Positions 50,036 through 58,639 of a stretch of DNA of 64,000 nt are shown one piece after another (within the stretch, counting starts at the first letter, position 1; each line of letters begins with the position of its first letter). The position numbers and the translations under genes were made by a program. The notes under the pieces are model-generated. The model was given only the letters and a program-made list of their open reading frames with translations, was not told the DNA's origin and did no database searches. This DNA comes from JANQIO01 sp038746745 (lineage in GTDB: Bacteria > Pseudomonadota > Gammaproteobacteria > Pseudomonadales > Halieaceae), in NCBI GenBank assembly GCA_038746745.1, contig JBCDKJ010000010.1:14420-78419 (forward strand), given 5' to 3'.

Positions 50036-50773
50036 ATGAAGATTCTAGTCAGGAAGCCCAAGCATATGCTTCGCACTATCGCAGCGGCGATATCGCTGTC
50101 ACTGGGTACGTTACTGATCCCGAGCATGGCCTGGGCGGCCGATGCCCATGTTCACGGCGAGGCAGAGTTAGAGATCGTCGTCGAGGCCTCAGACCTGCTG
50201 ATTTCCTTGCGTGGCCCCGCACAGGTATTTTTCGGCTTTGAGCATGCGCCTGAGACGGAAGAGCAGGCCAAAACGGTGCGCAGTGCGCTGGCGGCGCTGA
50301 ACGACCCCTCTAATTCAGTATTTACAACGTCCACAGCCTGTACAGTGTCTGTCGTCGAAATTGATGCTCCTTTCACAGGCGAAGTGCTCGCGAGTAGTGC
50401 CCATGATCATGAGCATCATGACAGCGATGACCACCATGGTGATGAGGACGATCACGACCATCATCACGACGATCATGATGCAGGTATGGAATCACAGGAC
50501 GAACACGCCGAGTCTCACGATGAGGATGAGCATCATGCAGACCATGACGATCACGAAGAGCATAGTGAGCATGATGATGAGCACGGTGGGCATTCCGACC
50601 TGGAAGCTGAGTACGCGCTAAGCTGTCCGGCTGGCGCCCCCGATAGAATCGAGTTGATTGCCTTTGATGCTTTTCCTGAGATGGAAGAAGTTGAGGCAGC
50701 GTGGTTAAACGTTACCGGTGGTGGCAGCGCTGAATTAACGCCATCCAAGCGCGTGGTGGAGATTTCGCGCTAG
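50036..50773 (+). CDS. DUF2796 periplasmic histidine-rich zinc-binding protein (ZrgA-like)
   Basis: 245 aa. Signal peptide (IAAAISLSLGTLLIPSMAWAADA) then DUF2796 (HVHGEAELEIVVEASDLLISL). Residues ~120-192 are almost only His, Asp, Glu and Ser, for example HDHEHHDSDDHHGDEDD, which would hold many Zn ions. The end (IDLIAFDAF-type strand IELIAFDAFPEMEEVEAAW) resumes the fold. In Vibrio cholerae such a protein (ZrgA) belongs to a Zur-controlled zinc uptake system with an ABC transporter; the same partners are here. The His-rich loop may store or ferry zinc. Confidence 0.9.
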   Translation: MKILVRKPKHMLRTIAAAISLSLGTLLIPSMAWAADAHVHGEAELEIVVEASDLLISLRGPAQVFFGFEHAPETEEQAKTVRSALAALNDPSNSVFTTSTACTVSVVEIDAPFTGEVLASSAHDHEHHDSDDHHGDEDDHDHHHDDHDAGMESQDEHAESHDEDEHHADHDDHEEHSEHDDEHGGHSDLEAEYALSCPAGAPDRIELIAFDAFPEMEEVEAAWLNVTGGGSAELTPSKRVVEISR

Positions 50774-50780
50774 CGCGTGT

Positions 50781-51395
50781 TTAGCCCTCGTCGTAGCGGA
50801 GCACACGATCCACGGCAATCTTGTAAGCCGCTGTCCCGATATCTGTAGCTTCCATTCCTACTGATAGCGTGCCTTCCAGCCAGAATGGTTCGTAGATGTC
50901 GTCCAGCGAGATGCCACCGTCAAACTTGCTGTGGATGATCTGATTGGGCGGTGGCGGCGGCGAGTGCAGGCAGGCCCCGAAGTACGGCACCAGAAAGAAC
51001 TCTGAAATCATCCGCGTTTCGTCGAAGGCCAGCGGCACGATAAAGCCCGGTATCTTTACCCGCTCGCCATCGAACTCCGCTTTTACCTCGGTGGATTGCA
51101 GCGCTTCTTCATAGCGCTGTGCCTCGGCACCCATGCCGTACACGGCGCTATCTCCGCCTTCTGAAGGCAGTTTATCCAGCTCAGACCCGTCTGCGATGTT
51201 CATCAGGGTCTCCGGCGGATTCATGAGGATTTCCAACACCTCCTCGGGAATCAGCTCAATCCATTCAATCTCCCGGTAGGTCTGTTCAGCAGACGCGCTC
51301 GATGCACACAGCAGCAGCCATATCAGGATATTGAAGGCGGTAAACCGCGGTCGACATAGCCGGTGGGCGGCGTGCTGCAGGCTCACAATGTTCAC
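50781..51395 (-). CDS. DUF3299 lipoprotein-like secreted protein of the zinc locus
   Basis: 204 aa. Signal peptide (LIWLLLCASSASA) then DUF3299: WIELIPEEVLEILMNPP, VKIPGFIVPLAFDETRMISEFFLVPYFGACLHSPPPPPNQIIH. The cysteine and His in ACLHSPPPPPNQ are highly conserved and could bind metal. In zinc-starvation loci it sits with DUF2796 and an ABC transporter. Here it is on the opposite strand, convergent with DUF2796 (7 nt), and downstream of the 51409 gene. Function unknown. Confidence 0.87.
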   Translation of the reverse strand: MNIVSLQHAAHRLCRPRFTAFNILIWLLLCASSASAEQTYREIEWIELIPEEVLEILMNPPETLMNIADGSELDKLPSEGGDSAVYGMGAEAQRYEEALQSTEVKAEFDGERVKIPGFIVPLAFDETRMISEFFLVPYFGACLHSPPPPPNQIIHSKFDGGISLDDIYEPFWLEGTLSVGMEATDIGTAAYKIAVDRVLRYDEG

Positions 51396-51408
51396 GAAAT
51401 CGGGCGAG

Positions 51409-51900
51409 TTAGCGGGAAGCGACGGCGGCAGCGCGTACAGCGAAGTAGACTCGGCGAGAGACCTTCACATCCTCTCCCTCCAGCGTGCCGGTGAGGGTAA
51501 AGGTAACCCAGTGATTGCCGGTGGTCGCGGTATAGGGGAGGCTCAGGTTTTTCTGCCCCTCGGCCAGCGGAACTTCCAGTCCGCCGTCAAAGGCGATTGC
51601 CTCGGGAGAATCAATGGTGATCAGCGGCGACTCGAACTCAGGCGGTGTAGAGATCATCAGAGTGACTTTGGAGGGCGTGTCTGGTCGCGGGACCAACATG
51701 CCGGAGACTGACAAGCGCGCCTTTGGCGCAGCCTCAGGGCCGTTCGAGCGCATATGGGCGAATGGGCTGAAGCCAAAGGCATGCATGCCGCAAGCGTATG
51801 CCTGACCTGGCGCGAGAGCGACCGCCGTCAAAAGCACGCTGCCGACTGCGGGGGCTGCGATGCGGGCAAAACTTGTCATAGTGAACCGACGCATTGCCAT
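51409..51900 (-). CDS. Secreted protein of the zinc locus, unknown family
   Basis: 163 aa. Signal peptide (VGSVLLTAVALAPGQAYACGMH) leads into a His/Met/Phe-rich start (CGMHAFGFSPFAHMRSN), then a beta-sandwich-like stretch (KVTLMISTPPEFESP, LSLPYTATTGNHWVTFTLTG). The Cys-Gly-Met-His start and neighbouring His/Met could form a metal site after cleavage. I recognise no family. It runs into DUF3299 13 nt later, so both are one transcript, divergent from the ABC ATPase. ATG 51900 has AAAGG 6 nt before it; ATG 51879 is a second option. Confidence 0.65.
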   Translation of the reverse strand: MAMRRFTMTSFARIAAPAVGSVLLTAVALAPGQAYACGMHAFGFSPFAHMRSNGPEAAPKARLSVSGMLVPRPDTPSKVTLMISTPPEFESPLITIDSPEAIAFDGGLEVPLAEGQKNLSLPYTATTGNHWVTFTLTGTLEGEDVKVSRRVYFAVRAAAVASR

Positions 51901-51903
51901 GTG

Positions 51904-51939
51904 ACCTTTACTTTCATCTGTACCTTTACTTTCGTCTGT
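51904..51939. repeat. 18-bp direct repeat in the divergent region of the zinc locus
   Basis: ACCTTTACTTTCRTCTGT occurs twice in tandem. On the minus strand each copy supplies AAAGG, one of which is the ribosome site of the 51409-51900 gene. A short palindrome TTACCTATACGGTAA follows at 51961-51975. Confidence 0.8.
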
Positions 51940-52043
51940 GGTGCTTTCATTTCCAATACATTACCTATACGGTAAGCGTAGCAAAGCTGTTTACTGCAAA
52001 CCACCCGACCCATCTAGCCCCGATCCCGCTTTATTGCTTTACC

Positions 52044-52721
52044 ATGTCAGATACTGCCATTGAACTTCGCGACCTGCGCTTTGGCTACCGCCGCGAGCAG
52101 ACGGTTCTGGCCATCGACGAATGGAACGTTCCGGCAGGATCTTCGATGTTTCTCCGCGGCCCGTCCGGTAGCGGTAAGTCCACGCTGCTGCATCTCATTT
52201 GCGGCATTCTGTCACCCGATGCGGGCAGCATTGCGGTATGCGGACAGGCAATAGCGTCGCTGCGTGGTCACGCCCGTGATCGTTTTAGAGCACGACATAT
52301 CGGCGTCGTATTTCAGCAGTTTAATCTGCTGCCCTATCTGACGGTGGCAGATAACCTTCGCCTCGCCGCGCGCTTTGGTCGCTCCAATAATCCTTTGGAC
52401 GCTAAAGAATTGCTGGAGCGTCTGCGACTGCCTGTGGACGTACTGCAGCGGCAGGCCGGTGATTTAAGCGTAGGCCAGCAACAGCGGGTGGCTATCGCTC
52501 GCGCGCTGATTAACCGTCCCGAGTTGTTGATAGCCGACGAACCCACCTCGGCGCTGGATACTGCTGCGCGAAACGCCTTCGTCGAATTGCTGCTGGAGCA
52601 GGCAGGGCAGGGGGCTGTAACGGTGCTGTTTGTAAGCCATGACTCAACCCTGGCGACGCATTTTGACAGCACCGCCGATCTGACGGCGCTGAATACTGCG
52701 GCTGTTACCTATGTTGATTGA
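52044..52721 (+). CDS. ABC transporter ATP-binding protein of the zinc locus
   Basis: 225 aa from ATG 52044. Walker A GPSGSGKSTLLHLI, Q-loop VVFQQFNLLP, signature LSVGQQQRVAIARAL and Walker B LLIADEPTSALD are complete. Type resembles LolD/MacB ATPases that pair with FtsX-like permeases. The matching permease follows after 15 nt. Earlier in-frame codons do not resemble the family. With DUF2796, DUF3299 and the permease, it fits Zrg-type zinc uptake. Confidence 0.92.
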   Translation: MSDTAIELRDLRFGYRREQTVLAIDEWNVPAGSSMFLRGPSGSGKSTLLHLICGILSPDAGSIAVCGQAIASLRGHARDRFRARHIGVVFQQFNLLPYLTVADNLRLAARFGRSNNPLDAKELLERLRLPVDVLQRQAGDLSVGQQQRVAIARALINRPELLIADEPTSALDTAARNAFVELLLEQAGQGAVTVLFVSHDSTLATHFDSTADLTALNTAAVTYVD

Positions 52722-52736
52722 AAGTGTTGATTAACC

Positions 52737-53954
52737 ATGTTGGTTAAACTGGCACGAGCAAGCCTCTGGAGTCGCCGTGGTACGGCGGCCCTGTGCGTGC
52801 TGTCGATTGCTATCAGTGTGTTTGTGCTGCTGAGTGTGGAATTTGTTCGCCAGGAGGCGAGGGAGTCCTTTGGTCGCACCCTGGTCGGGACCGATCTGAT
52901 TGTCGGCGCCAGGGGCGGGCAGCTTAACTTGCTGCTCTATAGCGTTTTTCGCATTGGTGACCCAACCAACAATATCCGCTGGGATAGCTACCAGACCCTG
53001 GCTGCCAACCCCGCTGTGGCCTGGACGGTGCCCCTGTCTCTGGGGGACAGCCACCGCGGTTACCGGGTGCTGGGCACCAGCGATGCCTATTTCACCCATT
53101 ACCGCTACGGCGATGACCGCAGTCTGGACATTGTTGAGGGAACGCCAGAATTGGGACTGCAGGGTGCGGTCATTGGCGCCAATGTAGCGGCGAAGCTCAA
53201 ATATTCGACGGGAGAGGAAGTAGTGTTGGCTCACGGCACCGGCGGCGTGGGCTTTCGCAAGCACGATGACCATCCTTTCACTGTCACAGGGATTCTCGCC
53301 CGCACCGGTACCCCGGTGGATGACACCGTACACGTCTCGCTGGATGCCATTGATCTGATTCACGAGGGTTTCAACATCACCTCACTGCAAGACATGCAGG
53401 CAGATCGAACGATTACCGCCTTTCTGGTGGGCCTCAAATCCCGCATGCTGGCGTTCCGCCTGCAGCGCCAGATCAACGAGTTTGAAGGTGAACCGCTGCA
53501 GGCGATTTTGCCGGGGGTGGCCCTGTCCCAACTATGGCGCGTGCTGGCCTCGGTAGAGGCCGTGCTGCGGGTCATTTCGGGCCTGGTGCTGCTCTCGGCG
53601 TTGCTGGGGATGAGCACCATGATGTTAGCCTCACTGCGTGAACGGCGCGGCGAAATTGCTGTGCTGCGCACCATTGGCGCAACGCCGCTATTCATTTTCC
53701 TGCTGGTTGAGGCCGAGGCCCTGTTGCTGTGCCTGCTCGGCTGTCTGGCAGGTATGGGCCTGGTGAACATTGCCAGCCTCGCATCCCGCGACTGGCTGCG
53801 TGAAGTCTATGGTTTGGTGATATCGCCCTACGTTCCCGGAGAGTCAGCCCTGCTGATTCTGGGTGCGGTATCCGGGTTGGCGTTGTTCTGTGCGATCGCC
53901 CCGGCGGTCGGTGCCTACCGTTCCGCGCTGGGTGCGTGTTTGGCGGGGCGGTAG
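52737..53954 (+). CDS. FtsX-like ABC permease of the zinc locus
   Basis: 405 aa. N-terminal helix (AALCVLSIAISVFVLLSV), a MacB-type periplasmic domain (LVGTDLIVGARGGQLNLLLYSVFRIG; HGTGGVGFRKHDDHPF with several His), then three helices at the end (VISGLVLLSALLGMSTMML, FIFLLVEAEALLLCLLGCL, LLILGAVSGLALFCAIAP). Such permeases transmit force and do not form pores, so how they help zinc uptake is open. It pairs with the ATPase gene and probably with the DUF2796 protein. Confidence 0.9.
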   Translation: MLVKLARASLWSRRGTAALCVLSIAISVFVLLSVEFVRQEARESFGRTLVGTDLIVGARGGQLNLLLYSVFRIGDPTNNIRWDSYQTLAANPAVAWTVPLSLGDSHRGYRVLGTSDAYFTHYRYGDDRSLDIVEGTPELGLQGAVIGANVAAKLKYSTGEEVVLAHGTGGVGFRKHDDHPFTVTGILARTGTPVDDTVHVSLDAIDLIHEGFNITSLQDMQADRTITAFLVGLKSRMLAFRLQRQINEFEGEPLQAILPGVALSQLWRVLASVEAVLRVISGLVLLSALLGMSTMMLASLRERRGEIAVLRTIGATPLFIFLLVEAEALLLCLLGCLAGMGLVNIASLASRDWLREVYGLVISPYVPGESALLILGAVSGLALFCAIAPAVGAYRSALGACLAGR

Positions 53955-53969
53955 ATTCATGCAGGCTTG

Positions 53970-54581
53970 CTAAAAGCCGCTGTGGGTTTCCATGAAAGCG
54001 CGTTCTTCCGGAGTGGAAGCCCGTCCGAGAACAGCGTTGCGGTGGGGAAATCGCCCAAATTTCTCTATCACATCGAGGTGGGCCTGGAAATAGCGCAGGC
54101 TGTTGGCGACATAATCTCGTGATGCGTCCCCGCACTGGGCCAGCAAGGTCTGCACTAACTCAACGCCCTTTGTCTGATCGGCAAGGCTCTCTGCGTGCTG
54201 AAAGGGGTTGTAGAGAAACACCCGATAAATAGTTGGCAGCGCCAGGTCCTGGTTTTCCTCGATAGCGGTTCTCGCAAGCGCCAGAGCTTTTTCGTCGCCG
54301 CTGAACGCCGCGGGAACGCCGCGATAGATATTGCGGGTGAATTGGTCCAGCAATAGCATTAGTGCGACCAGCCCGTTTGCTTCCAACCGCCAGTCATCCA
54401 GGTCGCCCGCCAGGGCACGTTCAACATCCGCTCCAAAGCGCTGGCGAATCTCCGCGTCTACCGCCTCCCCGCCGTTGAACCAGACACTGTTTCTGTCCTC
54501 CAGCGGCATCCCGTCTGCCGTCAGCGGACCGAACCAGAAATTCAGAATTTGCGAGGCATTCACAACACTGTGTTGGAGCAT
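53970..54581 (-). CDS. DUF924 family protein
   Basis: 203 aa. The family is all-helical (TPR-like). ILNFWFGPLTADGMPL and WLRLEANGLVALMLLLDQFTRNIYRG-type (LMLLLDQFTRNIYRG) are its two best motifs, and FLYNPFQHAESL is the third. Found across Proteobacteria with no known role. It is convergent with the permease gene; the 130-nt gap to metE (54582-54711) has no clear signal. Confidence 0.9.
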   Translation of the reverse strand: MLQHSVVNASQILNFWFGPLTADGMPLEDRNSVWFNGGEAVDAEIRQRFGADVERALAGDLDDWRLEANGLVALMLLLDQFTRNIYRGVPAAFSGDEKALALARTAIEENQDLALPTIYRVFLYNPFQHAESLADQTKGVELVQTLLAQCGDASRDYVANSLRYFQAHLDVIEKFGRFPHRNAVLGRASTPEERAFMETHSGF

Positions 54582-54711
54582 TTGTACTTTCAGCGATTCG
54601 TGGTCAATGGCTGCGCCCAGAGTTTACTCGCTCCTTCACTTAGCTGCTCGCGTGTGGCCCACGCGTCATAGACCGTTAACTTGGCAACACTTTTGTTTGG
54701 CGTTGCAGAGC

Positions 54712-57039
54712 TTAAGAGTGCTCTGTAATGCGGACATGTCTACCTTGCTCGTCTCTAGCCTTAGCTGCTGATGCTCGCAGCGTCTTGGCTGCAGAAACCA
54801 TGTTTCTTAAAGCAGGGACAACTTCATCCCACTGCCGCGTTTTAAGACCGCAATCGGGGTTGACCCAAAGACGTTCTGCGGGAATGCGCTCCACCGCTTT
54901 GTTCATCAGTTTTACGGCCTGCTCTGTCGGGGGAGTATTCGGAGAATGAATATCGTACACACCAGGCCCAATATCGTTGGGGTAGGTGAACTCCTCAAAT
55001 ACGTCCAATAATTCCATGTCCGAACGCGACGTTTCTATGGTAATGACGTCGGCGTCCAGAGCCGCGATTGACTCGATAATATCGTTGAATTCCGAGTAGC
55101 ACATGTGGGTATGAATCTGTGTTTCATCACGCACGCCGTTAGCGCTAATGCGGAAAGACTTGACAGCCCAGTCTAGATACTCTTTCCACTCGGAGCCACG
55201 CAACGGCAGTCCCTCCCGCAGTGCCGGCTCGTCAATCTGGATGATTTTAACGCCGGCATCTTCAAGGTCTTTCACCTCTTCGCGTATGGCAAGAGCCAGT
55301 TGCAAACAGGTGTTGCGCCGAGGCTGATCGTCGCGGACGAACGACCAGTTAAGCATAGTAACCGGGCCGGTGAGCATGCCTTTCATAGGCTTGCTAGTTA
55401 GTGACTGGGCATAGCTGGTCCAGTCCACGGTCATTGCCTGCGGTCTGCTGATATCGCCAAATAGAATCGGCGGCTTCACGCAGCGGGAGCCATAGGACTG
55501 CACCCAGCCCAGCTGACTGAACACGTAACCGTCGAGCTGCTCACCGAAATACTCCACCATATCGTTGCGTTCCGCTTCGCCGTGAACAAGAACGTCCAGC
55601 TCTAGCTCTTCCTGTGTACGCACGGTGCGTGCGATTTCAGCGCGCATTTGAGCGGTGTATTCCTCTGCGGATATCTCCTGTCGCTTGTACGCCAGGCGGG
55701 TTTTGCGAATGTCCTTTGTCTGGGGGAAGGACCCAATGGTGGTGGTGGGATACAGGGGCAAACGAAGGTTCGCGCTCTGTTTGGCAATACGGTCGGTGAA
55801 CGGGCTTTGGCGTTGGCTCAGTGAAGCAGAGACCTGCGCAAGCGCTGCCTTCACCTCTGGGTTGTGAACCCGTGTTGAGTTTGCGCGGCTAGCGATATCG
55901 GACCGATTCGCGGCCAGCTCATCGGCAACCGCCGAGCGTCCACTGTTCAGTGCGGTGCGCAAAATCGAGAGCTCATGCAGCTTTTGTTTGGCAAATGCCA
56001 TCCAGCGACGAATATCACCATCGAGTGCCTCCTCGCTGTCGAGATCGATGGGCACATGCAGCAAGGAGCAGGAGGGTGCGATCCACAAGCGGTCTCCCAG
56101 TCTTCTCGCTATTGGCTCTAGCCAATCAAGAATACTGTTCAGGTCGGCCTTCCAGATATTGCGGCCATCGATCGCGCCTATCGATAACACTTTATCGACG
56201 GGTAGCCAGTCGACCACAGTTTTGAGTTCTTTCTGGCCGCGCACTGCATCTACATGCAGGCCGTCGCCCGGAAGGCCGCAGGCTAGCTGCAGATTCTCCT
56301 GCAGAGTTCCGAAATAGGTCGTCAGAAGAAGCTTGATGCGATTTGAGTTCAAGGCGTGATAAGCCGTGGTAAAGGCACGTCGCCACATTGCGTCGAGCTC
56401 TGTTGCTAAAACAGGCTCATCAATTTGTACCCACTCTGCTCCCGCAGCCGCAAGTGCATCAAGAAGTTCTGCATAAACGGGAAGGAGCTCCGGCAGCAGG
56501 TTGAGGCGATCAGAGTCGTCCTTGGCCTTACTCAACCATAAATAGGTCACTGGACCGATAATGACTGGCTTGGCGTTCACGCCGATCGCTTGTGCCTCGG
56601 AAAGTTGTTGAAGCAAGCGATCAGCATTCAGAGAAAACGATGTCTTTGCAGTTACTTCAGGGACGATGTAGTGGTAATTGGTGTCGAACCATTTGGTCAT
56701 TTCACCGGCGAAAACGCCGTTGCTTTCGTTATCGTTGGCGCTTCTTCCCCGCGCGACCCTGAAGTAGCTATCAAGCTCGCTCCCTTCGAGGCGTGCCACG
56801 CGCTCAGGCACGTTGCCTACCGTGAAACTCATGTCGAGTACTTGATCGTAGAGGGAGAAGTCACCTACCGGCACCCAATCCAGCTGGTTCTGGGCTTGCC
56901 AATTCTCCGCGCGGACAGCTTTTGCGACGTCGTGCAGCTCCTCAGCCGACGCAGAGCCTTTCCAGAACGATTCTTGTGCAAACTTAAGTTCTCGCTGTGC
57001 GCCAATACGAGGGAAACCGAGGTTGTGAATGTGTGCCAT
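54712..57039 (-). CDS. metE: Cobalamin-independent methionine synthase
   Basis: 775 aa, slightly longer than the usual ~755. MetE moves the methyl group of methyl-tetrahydrofolate-triglutamate to homocysteine, with zinc as cofactor. Zinc ligands are seen in HTHMCYSEF (His and Cys), TIETSRSDMELL (Glu) and VNPDCGLKTR (Cys). LGFPRIGAQRELKFA is the normal start. It is divergent from metR across 111 nt. Since MetE is zinc-dependent, its activity may drop in zinc starvation; no Zur-like box is near. Confidence 0.97.
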   Translation of the reverse strand: MAHIHNLGFPRIGAQRELKFAQESFWKGSASAEELHDVAKAVRAENWQAQNQLDWVPVGDFSLYDQVLDMSFTVGNVPERVARLEGSELDSYFRVARGRSANDNESNGVFAGEMTKWFDTNYHYIVPEVTAKTSFSLNADRLLQQLSEAQAIGVNAKPVIIGPVTYLWLSKAKDDSDRLNLLPELLPVYAELLDALAAAGAEWVQIDEPVLATELDAMWRRAFTTAYHALNSNRIKLLLTTYFGTLQENLQLACGLPGDGLHVDAVRGQKELKTVVDWLPVDKVLSIGAIDGRNIWKADLNSILDWLEPIARRLGDRLWIAPSCSLLHVPIDLDSEEALDGDIRRWMAFAKQKLHELSILRTALNSGRSAVADELAANRSDIASRANSTRVHNPEVKAALAQVSASLSQRQSPFTDRIAKQSANLRLPLYPTTTIGSFPQTKDIRKTRLAYKRQEISAEEYTAQMRAEIARTVRTQEELELDVLVHGEAERNDMVEYFGEQLDGYVFSQLGWVQSYGSRCVKPPILFGDISRPQAMTVDWTSYAQSLTSKPMKGMLTGPVTMLNWSFVRDDQPRRNTCLQLALAIREEVKDLEDAGVKIIQIDEPALREGLPLRGSEWKEYLDWAVKSFRISANGVRDETQIHTHMCYSEFNDIIESIAALDADVITIETSRSDMELLDVFEEFTYPNDIGPGVYDIHSPNTPPTEQAVKLMNKAVERIPAERLWVNPDCGLKTRQWDEVVPALRNMVSAAKTLRASAAKARDEQGRHVRITEHS

Positions 57040-57107
57040 GTCGAGTCCTGCTTGAAGTTATGAATGTGATAAAGCTTAGCAGGATAGACAACTACACAAA
57101 TGAGCAA

Positions 57108-57134
57108 TAATGGTTTATTTTCCTAAATCCATTA
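57108..57134. promoter_or_regulatory. Inverted repeat in the metE-metR divergent region
   Basis: TAATGG and CCATTA are separated by 15 nt, 17 nt before the metR start. It may be a LysR-type site. I found no clear TGAA-N5-TTCA MetR consensus. Confidence 0.4.
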
Positions 57135-57150
57135 AATTTGTTCATATATT

Positions 57151-58062
57151 GTGATCGAGCGATTTCACCTGGCAGTCATTCAAGCGGTTGATCAACACGG
57201 CTCGCTAACTGCAGCTGCTAACCACCTTCACCTGACGCAATCTGCACTCAGTCATTCGATTCGCAAGCTCGAAGACAGACTGGGTACCCCCATTTGGCTG
57301 CGTGAGGGTCGCAACCTCCGGCTAACGCAAGCGGGCGAGTACCTGCTCTCGATTGCTAAGCGTGTTCTGCCGCAGCTTGAGCACGCTGAGAGCAGGTTGC
57401 AGCAAATGGTTGAGGGTGAACGTGGCACTTTGCGCATCGGCATGGAATGCCATCCCTGCTATCAATGGCTAATGAAAGTGGTAGGCCCGTTTCTCGATAA
57501 CTGGCCCGATGTCGATGTTGATGTCAGGCAGAAATTCCAGTTCGGTGGCGTGGGCGCCTTGGTGGGTTATGAGATTGATATGCTGGTGACGCCCGATCCG
57601 TTCTTCAATGCAGGCCTTCACTTTGAACCTGTATTTGACTATGAACAGGTGTTGGTGGTCTCCAGCCATCACCCATTGGCGCGCCGGGCCTACCTGAATC
57701 CCGGTGACTTTAAAGACGAAGTGCTTCTGACCTATCCGGTGCCCACCGACCGGCTGGATATTTATACTCAGTTTCTCAACCCTGCAGGGGTCGTTCCGAA
57801 AAGACACAAGACCAGCGAGACCACGGACATCATGCTACAAATGGTCGCGAGTGATCGTGGCGTTGCAGCACTGCCGCGCTGGTTGGCGGAAGAGTATCGG
57901 GACAAATTAGGGCTGAGAGTGATGCGCCTGGGTCGTAAAGGTATTGCCAAGCAGATTTACCTGGGCACGCGCGAAAGTGACAGCAGCATCGACTACCTCA
58001 ACGCGTTTATCGCGCTAGCGAGAGAATATCAGTTGCCGGCGGATCGTCGAACAGCGCCTTAA
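57151..58062 (+). CDS. metR: LysR-family regulator MetR
   Basis: 303 aa from GTG 57151. The helix-turn-helix is HGSLTAAANHLHLTQSALSHSIRKLE. MetR activates metE and other methionine genes with homocysteine as co-inducer; divergent placement next to metE is the standard arrangement. PCYQWLMKVVGPFLDNWPDVDVDV in the ligand domain is typical of MetR. Its 3' end overlaps the CWC gene on the other strand by 56 nt. Confidence 0.93.
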   Translation: MIERFHLAVIQAVDQHGSLTAAANHLHLTQSALSHSIRKLEDRLGTPIWLREGRNLRLTQAGEYLLSIAKRVLPQLEHAESRLQQMVEGERGTLRIGMECHPCYQWLMKVVGPFLDNWPDVDVDVRQKFQFGGVGALVGYEIDMLVTPDPFFNAGLHFEPVFDYEQVLVVSSHHPLARRAYLNPGDFKDEVLLTYPVPTDRLDIYTQFLNPAGVVPKRHKTSETTDIMLQMVASDRGVAALPRWLAEEYRDKLGLRVMRLGRKGIAKQIYLGTRESDSSIDYLNAFIALAREYQLPADRRTAP

Positions 58063-58231
58063 TCTCAAGCAAGCACGTGTGACACAGGCACCGGTCCCAG
58101 CGTTCGGCAATGTAGCTGCGTTGCTCAGCAGAGAGCTTGACCTCGCTGCAATGACAAATAGTGATAGACCCCAGTTTGCATTCGAACTCCTGGCCGCAGC
58201 GGGGGCACTGTATCTGCTCATGTCTCGGCAT
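58007..58231 (-). CDS. Cysteine-rich CWC family protein
   Basis: 74 aa. The cysteine pattern CPRCGQEFECKLGSITICHCSEV, then LCHTCL near the end, fits the small cysteine_rich_CWC family (zinc ribbon-like). Function is unknown. It overlaps the 3' end of metR by 56 nt on the opposite strand, so the last residues (ATDILSLAR) are less certain. It is divergent from the ScfR gene, 408 nt apart. Confidence 0.82.
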   Translation of the reverse strand: MPRHEQIQCPRCGQEFECKLGSITICHCSEVKLSAEQRSYIAERWDRCLCHTCLLEIKALFDDPPATDILSLAR

Positions 58232-58387
58232 ACGGAATCCTTTTCTATTGAACCAAGTTGGCTAATGGGACGAAATTTGTAGTTCGCGACCTGCCAGGGG
58301 CGACCTATGCCGCACTGTCCAGCTGTGGGATGAGGCCGCATGTTTATCTTTTTATACAGAGATCATGCCCGTATTTTCTGGCATAGG

Positions 58388-58404
58388 TTTGCAAATATTG
58401 CAAA
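58388..58404. promoter_or_regulatory. Candidate ScfR operator, distal copy
   Basis: TTTGCAAATATTGCAAA resembles RamB/ScfR motifs, a pair of TTGCAAA half-sites. A second copy is at 58570-58585. The 408-nt gap 58232-58639 holds no other recognisable gene. Confidence 0.6.
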
Positions 58405-58569
58405 ATACGGCGCCGTTCTGGTCGCTTGTAGCCTCCGGCAAAAGTTCATCTGTGTTTGCCCTAGTAAGCTATGTTGGGCAATAATTCTCTCGATAAAGTA
58501 CTATTCTTGATGTTTCCAACTCAGAAGCAAGGCAAATCGAGCGTCATTTTGTGAAGTCCATAATAGAAA

Positions 58570-58585
58570 TTGCAAATCTTGCAAA
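58570..58585 (+). promoter_or_regulatory. Candidate ScfR operator, proximal copy
   Basis: TTGCAAATCTTGCAAA, 54 nt before the regulator start. Same spacing of half-sites as the distal copy, so a dimer binding site is likely; autoregulation is inferred. Confidence 0.65.
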
Positions 58586-58639
58586 CTATGCGAGTCCGAG
58601 TTCATTGTCGCCAGCCCCGCGCCTATTAAGAAGGTTCTG

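Noticed and set aside
57040..57150. MetR consensus TGAA-N5-TTCA between metE and metR
   Set aside because: No clear match was seen; only a weaker inverted repeat (57108-57134) is reported.
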